DNA of 11,171 nt from NCBI GenBank assembly GCA_964244695.1, contig CAXTJZ010000128.1, positions 1-11,171 on the forward strand, in the 5' to 3' direction. The position numbers and the translations under genes are program-made. The stretch comes from BOG-908 sp964244695 (GTDB lineage: Bacteria; Pseudomonadota; Alphaproteobacteria; Acetobacterales; Acetobacteraceae). Of this stretch, positions 5,089 through 11,169 are shown piece after piece (within the stretch, counting starts at the first letter, position 1; every line of letters starts with the position of its first letter). The notes beneath the pieces are model-generated. The model was not told the DNA's origin. It did not search any database and saw nothing but the letters and a program-made list of their open reading frames with translations.

Positions 5089-7284
5089 ATGTTTGTCGGA
5101 CAACCGATCACCCGCGTCGACGGCAGACTGAAGGTCACCGGCGGCGCCCGGTATGCCGCGGAGTTCGCGGTTCCGGGTTGCGTGCATGCCGTGCTGGTGC
5201 AAAGCACGATCGCCGCCGGGCAGGCCATCGGCTTCGACACCGATGCTGCCGCGCGCCTGCCGGGCGTGCTTGCCATCATAACGCAGCAGAACGCCGGCCG
5301 CCTGAACCAGAAGCGCGCCGCAGCACAGACCGTGCCGCATCCGCTGCTGCAGGATGGCCGCATCACCTATAACGGCCAGCACGTCGCTGTCGCCGTCGCG
5401 GACAGTTTCGAGCGTGCGACCGCGGCGGCGGCCGCCGTGCGCGTGCGATATGCGCCATCGGCTGCTGTCACGGTCATGGACGAGGCGACTTTGTCGCGCG
5501 CCTACAAGCCGAAGGATTTCCGCGACGGCAAAAAAAGTCCCGATGTCAGCCGCGGCGAGCCCGGCGCCGCGTTCGACAAGGCGCCCGTCAAGATCGACGT
5601 CACCTACGAAACGCCTGTCGAGCACCACAACCCGATGGAACCACACGCAACCGTCGCGATGTGGTCCGGCAACAAGCTGACGGTCTGGACGGCGACGCAG
5701 GGCATCTCCGGCGCGCAGGAATCCTTGGCCGCCGCCTTCGGCCTGGAGCAGAGCGACGTCACGATCATCTGCCCCTACGTGGGCGGCGGCTTCGGCTGCA
5801 AGGGCAACACTTGGCCGCCGGCAATCATCGCCGCCGAGGCCGCGCGTCACGTGAACCGGCCGGTGAAGCTCGTCGTCACGCGTAGCCAGATGTTCACCTC
5901 GAACGGCTATCGCCCGGCGACGATCCAGAAGATCAAGCTCGGCGCCAGCGCGGACGGCAAATTGCTGTCGGTGCGCCATGATGGTTTCACCCAGATGTCG
6001 GACCCGTCGCTCGGCGAGTTCGCCGAACCCGTCGCTGTCGCCACTGAGATGCTCTACTCCTGCAAGAACCTCGCGGTCAGCCACCGGCTCGTCCCTGTCA
6101 ACCAGGGCCTGCCCACCTACATGCGCGCACCAGGTGAATCCACCGGCATATACGCGCTCGAATCCGCCATGGACGAGCTTGCCTACGCGTTGAAGATGGA
6201 CCCGCTGGCGCTGCGCCTGGCAAACTATGCGGAGCGCGACGAGAACGAGGACAAACCATTCGCCAGCAAGGCGCTGCGTCAGTGCTACAGCGAAGCCGCG
6301 GCGAAATTCGGCTGGTCACGCCGCGACCACACACCAGGCTCCATGAAGGACGGCCGCATACTCGTGGGCTGGGGTATGGCCACTTCCACCTACCCCACAA
6401 ACCGGCGCCCCTGCATGGCGCGGATACGCATGTTCAAGGACGGCACTGTCACCGTGCAATCCGGCACGCAGGATCTGGGCACCGGGACTTATACCATCAT
6501 GGTGCAGGCCACTGCTGACGCGCTAGGCGTGGATTACCGCCGCGTCACCGCGCAACTCGGTGACAGCCGGTTGCCTGCAGCCCCCGTCTCCGGCGGATCT
6601 GCCACCGCCGCGAGCGTAATCCCCGCAATCGAGGCCGCCGCCCAGAAGATGCGCACTCGCGTGGCGCAGATGGCGGCCATAGATCCGCGTTTCGCCAACA
6701 TCAGCCCTGGTGCGATCAAGCTCACCGGCTACATCGTCTCTGCACCGGGCTTGCAGGTTGGCTTGCAGGACCTCATGGAGCGCGCCGGCACGGACCACCT
6801 CGAGGCCGAGGCCGAGGCCTCGCCGGGCGAGGCGTATCACGACCACTCACCGCATGCTTTCGGCGCTCAGTTTGCCGAAGTACGTATCGACCCTGATTTC
6901 GGCACCATACGCGTCAGCCGCGTCGTTAGCGCGTTCGACGTCGGCCGTCTGCTGAACGCCAAAACAGGCCGCAGCCAGCTTCTCGGCGGGATCGTGTTCG
7001 GTATCGGCATGGCATTGCAGGAGGAAACGCTGATCGACCGGGCGAGCGGCCGCATCGCCAACAGCAACATCGCCGACTACCACGTGCCGGTTAACGCCGA
7101 CGTTCCCGATATAGAGGTCATCGCCATAAACGCGCCCGATAACGCGACGGGCGCTTTGGGGGCAAAGGGTATTGGTGAACTTCCCATGGTCGGCGTGGCA
7201 CCGGCAATCGGCAATGCCGTGTTCCATGCGACAGGAAAGCGGATCAGGCGCCTGCCCATCAGGGTGGAGGATGTTCTGGTATAA
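5089..7284 (+). CDS. paoC: Periplasmic aldehyde oxidoreductase, molybdopterin subunit (PaoC-like)
   Basis: This is the large catalytic subunit. It oxidises aldehydes (aromatic ones in the E. coli enzyme) to carboxylic acids at a molybdenum cofactor. At 731 residues it is almost the same length as E. coli PaoC (732). Visible family segments: GQPITRVDGRLKVTGGARYA at the N-terminus, YVGGGFGCKGN at about 230-240, YMRAPGES at about 345-351, TQDLGTGTYTIM, and the C-terminal GAKGIGELPMVGV, in which Glu697 aligns with catalytic Glu692 of E. coli PaoC. The substrate is not certain from sequence; other members act on heterocycles or other aldehydes. No paoD/xdhC-type chaperone gene follows; the stop codon abuts a repeat element. 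Confidence 0.93.
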   Translation: MFVGQPITRVDGRLKVTGGARYAAEFAVPGCVHAVLVQSTIAAGQAIGFDTDAAARLPGVLAIITQQNAGRLNQKRAAAQTVPHPLLQDGRITYNGQHVAVAVADSFERATAAAAAVRVRYAPSAAVTVMDEATLSRAYKPKDFRDGKKSPDVSRGEPGAAFDKAPVKIDVTYETPVEHHNPMEPHATVAMWSGNKLTVWTATQGISGAQESLAAAFGLEQSDVTIICPYVGGGFGCKGNTWPPAIIAAEAARHVNRPVKLVVTRSQMFTSNGYRPATIQKIKLGASADGKLLSVRHDGFTQMSDPSLGEFAEPVAVATEMLYSCKNLAVSHRLVPVNQGLPTYMRAPGESTGIYALESAMDELAYALKMDPLALRLANYAERDENEDKPFASKALRQCYSEAAAKFGWSRRDHTPGSMKDGRILVGWGMATSTYPTNRRPCMARIRMFKDGTVTVQSGTQDLGTGTYTIMVQATADALGVDYRRVTAQLGDSRLPAAPVSGGSATAASVIPAIEAAAQKMRTRVAQMAAIDPRFANISPGAIKLTGYIVSAPGLQVGLQDLMERAGTDHLEAEAEASPGEAYHDHSPHAFGAQFAEVRIDPDFGTIRVSRVVSAFDVGRLLNAKTGRSQLLGGIVFGIGMALQEETLIDRASGRIANSNIADYHVPVNADVPDIEVIAINAPDNATGALGAKGIGELPMVGVAPAIGNAVFHATGKRIRRLPIRVEDVLV

Positions 7285-7440
7285 AAAAGGAAGCGGTTCT
7301 TTTTTAAAGAAAACGAACCGAAGAACTCGTGCTCTCGCTGACGCAGCAGCCGTGCGTTTCAAAACAAACCGAAGCGGCTGACCAGCGTAGGAGTCGAAGT
7401 TTTTTGCTTCTTTTTTTCAAAAAAGAAGGCCTTCCTTGCC
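7285..7440. repeat. Inverted-repeat element, copy 4 (between convergent genes)
   Basis: The right arm (about 7394-7440) fits the family consensus. The left arm (7285-7332) is diverged but alignable. In the left arm the usual CTTC...GAAG hairpin is replaced by CGGTTC (7294-7299) with GAACCG (7315-7320), so the local stem is kept while pairing to the right arm is weakened. The loop has CAGCCG (7347-7352) opposite CGGCTG (7375-7380). The element fills the space between the paoC stop codon and the stop codon of the converging gene. Confidence 0.9.
7287..7305 (+). terminator. Candidate intrinsic terminator of the pao operon
   Basis: AAGGAA (7287-7292) pairs with TTCTTT (7297-7302) around a GCGG loop, with one G-T wobble, and leads into a T-run to 7305. 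It starts 2 bp after the paoC stop codon and forms the outer end of repeat copy 4. Confidence 0.5.
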
Positions 7441-7441
7441 T
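7419..7441 (-). terminator. Candidate intrinsic terminator of the binding-protein gene
   Basis: On the minus strand, AGGC (7441-7438) pairs with GCCT (7430-7427) around a 7-nt loop, followed by TC and six T (7424-7419). It overlaps the TAG stop codon and has the same architecture as the terminator after the Lrp-family gene. Confidence 0.5.
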
Positions 7442-8429
7442 ACTCAAACCCCCACAACATCCCGCCCATAGTCCAAGGCCGGTTAACCCCTCGCTCCAAC
7501 CGCAACGCCGAATGCGCGCCCAGGTCACGTGTGAACATTTCGCCGTAATTACCGACCGAACATATCGCCTGCAGGCTCCAGTCGTCGTCCAGGTACAATC
7601 CCCATTGCAAGCCCTTGCGCACGCCCGTGAGCTCCTGCACCACGCTATCCGGGTTCGCGCGCATCTGCACGGCATTCGCCTGCGTCACGCCGCTGACCTC
7701 AGCCTGCACCAGGGCCGCCGTAACCCAGTCAACCACGCGCGCCCAATCGGCATCGTCGGAACGTACAACTGGGGAGAGCGGGTCCAGACTCAGCGTGTCC
7801 GGCAGTATCTCGAAATCATGCACCCGGCCGTGGAAGGCAGCGCGCCCGGCGGCCAGCTTGGTGATGTCGTGCGTCTCCGCGTCGCATTGGCCGCCCACCA
7901 GCGCCGCCTCCATCTCGCCAATCTCCTCGAACGGAAAAGGCGATATACTGACACCTTCGGCACGCGCGGCATCGTTCAGGTGCCGCTCGGCCTCGGTGGT
8001 TCCGATGAAGCACACATGTTTGCCGGCCAGGTCACGAAAGGAATGGAGACCCCTGTCCTTGTGCACCAGCAGTCCCTGGCTGTCGTAGAAAACAGGACGC
8101 AAATAGGTCACGCCATACCGCCGCGCCAACCCAGGATTAGGCGTGCCGCCAACAAACAAGGCGATCGTTCCGGCGTCCAGGGCCTTGTAGGCCAGCTCCT
8201 CGGACGGAAACGCGTGCACAGTCGCCGTCGCATGCGTGGCAGCAGCCACGGCGCGGCAAATGTCCGCATCAAAAGCGGATGTATCCCCGTGCGTGTCGTC
8301 CTTCGTCTCGTCGTTCAGGGCCGTCACCGCGCCACAGCTCAGCGTATGTGTTTTACGGAGGGCGTCGAGTGTAGTGCCTGCTTGCGCGGTTGTCGCGATC
8401 AAAACAAAGGCTAGCAGGCTTTGTTGCAT
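7440..8429 (-). CDS. AapJ-like amino-acid ABC transporter substrate-binding protein
   Basis: The 329-residue product fits the SBP_bac_3 family, closest in layout to general L-amino-acid binding proteins (AapJ type). A short signal peptide (residues 1-17, ending AQA) lacks basic residues, but an in-frame TGA four codons upstream of ATG 8429 rules out a longer start. Family landmarks: TLDALRKTHTLSCGAV, FDADICRAVAAA (about 53-64), YDSQGLLVHKD (about 115-125), a cysteine pair (Cys140 and Cys182) matching AapJ, GVTQANAVQMR, and the C-terminal SVGNYGEMFTRDLG. The segment around AGTIALFVGGTPNPGLARRYG (about 86-106) departs from the usual VDVLSRNTTWTLTRD-type ligand motif, so specificity may differ. 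No permease or ATPase gene lies in the window, so it is an orphan here. Confidence 0.85.
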   Translation of the reverse strand: MQQSLLAFVLIATTAQAGTTLDALRKTHTLSCGAVTALNDETKDDTHGDTSAFDADICRAVAAATHATATVHAFPSEELAYKALDAGTIALFVGGTPNPGLARRYGVTYLRPVFYDSQGLLVHKDRGLHSFRDLAGKHVCFIGTTEAERHLNDAARAEGVSISPFPFEEIGEMEAALVGGQCDAETHDITKLAAGRAAFHGRVHDFEILPDTLSLDPLSPVVRSDDADWARVVDWVTAALVQAEVSGVTQANAVQMRANPDSVVQELTGVRKGLQWGLYLDDDWSLQAICSVGNYGEMFTRDLGAHSALRLERGVNRPWTMGGMLWGFE

Positions 8430-8440
8430 CGGGGGCTTTC

Positions 8441-8600
8441 AAGAAAGCAACAAAAAGGAAGCACTTCTTTTTTGAAAAGAAGCAAAAAACTTTTGCACCG
8501 TTCGCTGTTGAACCTGGGGGGATGCCTATGACGCAACAGCCGGCGACAGCGGAGCAAAAGTTTTTTGCTTCTTTTTCAAAAAAGGACTGCTTGCTTTCTT
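8441..8600. repeat. Inverted-repeat element, copy 5
   Basis: Left arm 8441-8496 and right arm about 8552-8600. The extreme ends form a perfect 10-bp terminal inverted repeat, AAGAAAGCAA (8441-8450) with TTGCTTTCTT (8591-8600), which differs from the GAAGGCCTTCC-type ends of copies 1, 3 and 4. The left arm has about 11 extra bases. The loop has GCTGTTG (8504-8510) opposite CAACAGC (8534-8540). The right end overlaps the stop codon of the phosphoesterase gene. The left end is 11 bp before the binding-protein start on the same strand, so this copy forms that gene's leader. Confidence 0.92.
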
Positions 8601-10635
8601 ACGGGGTCCAGCCGGGAACCGTAGGCGTCCCAGGCGAGGAGCTAGGACGCGGGTTGAAATCGGCCGGCGCCGGATCGAGCAGCTTGCCGTTCTGATAGTC
8701 GGTCGGCACAATGTTCAGCGTGTAGCAGCCCTGACCGTTATAATGCGGCAGCGTGTGCACCACCGTGTCCGAGATTTCCGCATAAGAAGCAGGCAGCGGC
8801 GCCGCCGTGCCGGACAGGCGGGCGTTGTCGAACGCCTCCGACAAGTCGCTTAGGTTCGGATCGCCGTCGATCGGGCCCATCTCCGCCTCGATCGTCTTGT
8901 TGCCGATCGCCCGCGCCTTCGCCTCGTCGGGCAATTGCTGCAGCGGCACAAGGTTAAACAGCTCGTCGATGAACCTGATGATCGAGCTGTGCTCCGCGTA
9001 CTTGCTCGAAATCGCGTGCACGGAAGCAAATGGCGAGATCACGATGGTGGGGATGCGTGGGCCACCGGAGAGCGGCTCGCCGAAGCTGTCGTTCACGCGT
9101 ATTGCTGACGGCACGTGGTCGTACAGGCCATCGGTCTCGTCATAGCTGATGATGATCGCGCTATGCGCCCAGTAGGGACTGTTGGCGATCGCGTTTACGC
9201 TGTCCGCCACAAGGGCTTCGGCGATCTGCGTGTCGGAGTAGCCAGGGTGGTCGTCACTGCCGGCGAAGTTCGCCTGTATGCTCGCGGTAGGATCGACCGG
9301 CACCAGGCCGTCGTTGTTGCCGTAGCCGCCGCGCACGTAATACACGCCGTGGCCGGGCAGCTTGCCGGCGCTGACGGCGGTGGCGAAATCGCCCAGGCCG
9401 TGCAGGTTGGTTTTCAGCACGTGCGTGTTGTCACCCAGGTAGCCGAAATATTGCGGCGCCTCGTGGTGGGTGATGTAGGTGGCGTTCGTCGTGGGTCCGC
9501 TGCCATCCGTCGGCTCGTGGTCATAGCCTTCCTGGTACCAGCCCCAGTTCACCGGCATGTTCTTCGACGAGATCGTGGCGATGTCGCTTTGCACGTCGGT
9601 CAGGTCGAGCGCCGGGTTCTCGTCGGACTTGATGATCTTGTTGATGTTGCTGCCCATGAAAGTGAGCGGCAGCGTGGCGTAGGTCTGGTTCAGCGCCGGC
9701 GTCGCCGGCGACTCGTCGTTCGGGCCGTAAGGCGGCTTCACTTGGGACTGGTCCAGGTTGGAGCCGGCATATGGCCCGGAATCGCCCACGATCGGCTCGC
9801 CGCCGCTGCTGGCGAGCGTGGTGCCGTTGGTGTTGATCGTCGCCTCGCTCGGGTGCAGCGCCCATTGCGTGAGGCCGGACTGGCCGGCGATCATGGCGAT
9901 CGCGTTCGGCGTGGACGGGCCGGTCACCGTCATGTGGAAATTGTCGAACATCGCGAAGCGGTCGGCATACTGCCACAAGAGGGGGATGGTGTCGCAGTCG
10001 AGATGGCTCATCACCAGCTCGGCCTTCTGCTTTTGCGCGGTGCTGATGGTCAGCGAGGAGAGCGGCGCGCCGGTAGAACGCGAGACGATCGCGCCGCTCG
10101 CGTTGGTCGTCAGCCCCTCCTCGTTCAACGCGTAGCGGTCGTTCAGCGTCTTGCCGCCGGTGTAGTCGATGCTGTTGACGATGCCGGTATGCGAATGGTC
10201 CACGCTGTCCGTATCAGCCGGATACAGCTGCACCGTGGCGCCAGCGGTGTTGACGACGCTGTTGGGGATCTTGAAAGGCGAGATCGTGCCGGTGCTGCCG
10301 TCCGTGTTGACGATCGGCTGGTTGTAGCCGGGCTTGCCTGCACCTGGGAACAGGCCGTTGGCGCCGGGGAACGTGCCGAAATGCTGCTCGAAGGAGCGGT
10401 TTTCCTGGAACAGGATGAACACGTATTTGATGTTCTTCTGCAGCAAAGCGAGCTTCGCCGCGGCGGTCAGCGTGGGCTCGCTGGCAGGGCTCACCATATG
10501 GTCGGCGACCATACCGCTGGAACGCGGCCCGAACGTGACGCCCGGCTGGCCGGCGGCCAGTAGCGCGGTTGGCTGGAGGAGGCCGGTGATCGCGGCAAAC
10601 GCGCACGTGGTTTTCCACCACTGATTACGTGTCAT
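8599..10635 (-). CDS. Secreted phosphoesterase, phospholipase C / acid phosphatase family
   Basis: This 678-residue product belongs to the phosphoesterase family (Pfam PF04185) that includes bacterial phospholipases C and the acid phosphatase AcpA. It would hydrolyse phosphate esters outside the cytoplasm. A Sec-type signal peptide spans residues 1-28 (basic start, hydrophobic core, ALLAA|G). It has no twin-arginine motif, unlike many Tat-exported phospholipases C. Motifs in order: FQENRSFEQHFG (76-87, metal-binding Glu78-Asn79), MFDNFHMTVTGPSTPN (229-244, likely nucleophile Ser241), SDDHPG (460-465), ISYDETDGLYDH (496-507) and GPRIPTIVISPFA (525-537). Substrate is undetermined; alkaline-phosphatase-like or lipid headgroup activity are both possible. 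AGGA at 10650-10647 lies 11 nt before the start. The stop codon is fused to repeat copy 5. Confidence 0.9.
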   Translation of the reverse strand: MTRNQWWKTTCAFAAITGLLQPTALLAAGQPGVTFGPRSSGMVADHMVSPASEPTLTAAAKLALLQKNIKYVFILFQENRSFEQHFGTFPGANGLFPGAGKPGYNQPIVNTDGSTGTISPFKIPNSVVNTAGATVQLYPADTDSVDHSHTGIVNSIDYTGGKTLNDRYALNEEGLTTNASGAIVSRSTGAPLSSLTISTAQKQKAELVMSHLDCDTIPLLWQYADRFAMFDNFHMTVTGPSTPNAIAMIAGQSGLTQWALHPSEATINTNGTTLASSGGEPIVGDSGPYAGSNLDQSQVKPPYGPNDESPATPALNQTYATLPLTFMGSNINKIIKSDENPALDLTDVQSDIATISSKNMPVNWGWYQEGYDHEPTDGSGPTTNATYITHHEAPQYFGYLGDNTHVLKTNLHGLGDFATAVSAGKLPGHGVYYVRGGYGNNDGLVPVDPTASIQANFAGSDDHPGYSDTQIAEALVADSVNAIANSPYWAHSAIIISYDETDGLYDHVPSAIRVNDSFGEPLSGGPRIPTIVISPFASVHAISSKYAEHSSIIRFIDELFNLVPLQQLPDEAKARAIGNKTIEAEMGPIDGDPNLSDLSEAFDNARLSGTAAPLPASYAEISDTVVHTLPHYNGQGCYTLNIVPTDYQNGKLLDPAPADFNPRPSSSPGTPTVPGWTP

Positions 10636-10770
10636 GGCTGAGGTTTTCCTGCGGAAGCGGCTGGCCCGGGGGCGGGCGGTGGAACGTGTCGCGCTTTGCC
10701 ATGAGCCGAACCATCACCGTTCGATGACATTTTCCGTTTGTCACGCGGGCGTGATCGCGATGGTGGCGGA
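10636..10770. other. Leader region of the phosphoesterase gene
   Basis: These 135 bp lie between the phosphoesterase start and repeat copy 6 and hold no gene. They include the short inverted repeat at 10725-10743. GTGACA on the minus strand could be a -35 box, but I see no matching -10 box. Confidence 0.5.
10725..10743. promoter_or_regulatory. TGACA-N9-TGTCA inverted repeat, possible operator
   Basis: A perfect 5-bp inverted repeat with a 9-bp spacer lies 90-108 bp upstream of the phosphoesterase start, the distance expected for a regulator site. The half-site recalls part of a Pho box, but the arrangement is inverted, not the direct repeat of a true Pho box. Confidence 0.3.
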
Positions 10771-10773
10771 AAG

Positions 10774-10930
10774 GCAGGAAGGCGTTCTTTTTTGAAAAAA
10801 GAGGCAAAAAACTTTTGCTCGTGGCTTAGCTGAGGTGCCCCGTTTATCCTGAAGCACACGACTGGTTGCCGACGGCCAGAAGCAGAGGTTTCTTGGTCCG
10901 TTTTTTCGAAAAAAGGACTGCTTTCTTTCT
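10774..10930. repeat. Inverted-repeat element, copy 6 (diverged)
   Basis: The left arm (about 10774-10819) is close to consensus; the right arm (about 10881-10930) is diverged. In the right arm the usual CTTC...GAAG stem is replaced by GTCC (10896-10899) with GGAC (10915-10918) around TTTTTTCGAAAAAA, two compensatory pair changes. This is the only copy not next to a stop codon: it lies between the diverging phosphoesterase and tRNA genes. Confidence 0.85.
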
Positions 10931-10943
10931 GGTCTCCGCTCGG

Positions 10944-10949
10944 TATAAA
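10944..10949 (+). promoter_or_regulatory. Candidate -10 box of tRNA-Leu
   Basis: TATAAA lies 11 bp before the tRNA-Leu 5' end. No good -35 box stands 16-18 bp upstream, where the degenerate end of repeat copy 6 lies (CTTTCT). The box sits inside CGGT-N5-ACCG. Confidence 0.45.
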
Positions 10950-10960
10950 ACCGCCAGCCC

Positions 10961-11046
10961 GCGGGTGTGGTGAAATGGTAACCACAGCAGACTCAAAATT
11001 TGCCGGGAGTGATCCCTTGTCGGTTCGAGTCCGACCACCCGCACCA
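10961..11046 (+). tRNA. tRNA-Leu (anticodon CAA)
   Basis: The acceptor stem is GCGGGTG (10961-10967) with CACCCGC (11036-11042), followed by A and an encoded CCA (11044-11046). The anticodon stem GCAGA/TTTGC encloses the loop CTCAAAA, giving anticodon CAA for UUG codons. A long variable arm with a GGGA...TCCC stem marks it as a class II tRNA. The T arm reads GTCGG-TTCGAGT-CCGAC. Length is 86 nt including CCA. Confidence 0.96.
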
Positions 11047-11051
11047 AGGTC

Positions 11052-11080
11052 TTTACCCAAGCGGCGGCCCCCGCTATACG
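11052..11080 (+). promoter_or_regulatory. Candidate promoter of tRNA-Asn
   Basis: TTTACC (11052-11057) and TATACG (11075-11080) are 17 bp apart and end 13 bp before the tRNA-Asn 5' end. Each matches four of six consensus bases. Co-transcription with tRNA-Leu is the alternative. Confidence 0.35.
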
Positions 11081-11093
11081 GCTGCTCCGCTGA

Positions 11094-11169
11094 TCCCGAA
11101 TAGCTCAGTTGGTAGAGCAAGCGACTGTTAATCGCTTTGTCGTAGGTTCGAGTCCTACTTCGGGAGCCA
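11094..11169 (+). tRNA. tRNA-Asn (anticodon GTT)
   Basis: The acceptor stem TCCCGAA (11094-11100) pairs perfectly with TTCGGGA (11159-11165), followed by G and an encoded CCA (11167-11169). The anticodon stem AGCGA/TCGCT encloses CTGTTAA, giving anticodon GTT for Asn codons AAC and AAU. The D-loop (AGCTCAGTTGGTAGAGC) and T arm (GTAGG-TTCGAGT-CCTAC) are canonical. It follows tRNA-Leu by 47 bp. Confidence 0.97.

Noticed and set aside
3705..5366. 553-codon open frame antisense to paoA-paoB-paoC
   Set aside because: It spans three well-supported genes on the other strand and has no family motifs.
6799..6834. GAGGCC triple repeat and GC hairpin inside the molybdopterin-subunit gene
   Set aside because: It encodes an in-frame Glu-Ala stretch (AEAEASPGEA) and is explained by GC-rich codon use.
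9115..10563. Long open frame on the plus strand opposite the phosphoesterase gene
   Set aside because: It is a GC-rich antisense shadow with arginine/valine/glycine-rich, low-complexity composition and no recognisable domain. The minus-strand gene has clear catalytic motifs.
10720..10745. A true Pho box upstream of the phosphoesterase gene
   Set aside because: The TGTCA motifs are inverted rather than direct repeats with an 11-bp period, and the best second half-site matches only five of seven bases.
1..10930. The repeats as integron attC sites between gene cassettes
   Set aside because: The stop-codon adjacency is reminiscent, but I see no consistent GTTRRRY core, genes lie in both orientations, a three-gene operon lies between copies, and there is no integrase here.
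1..10930. The repeats as insertion sequences or a CRISPR array
   Set aside because: No transposase frame or clear target duplications are seen, and spacing and copy lengths are nothing like a CRISPR array.
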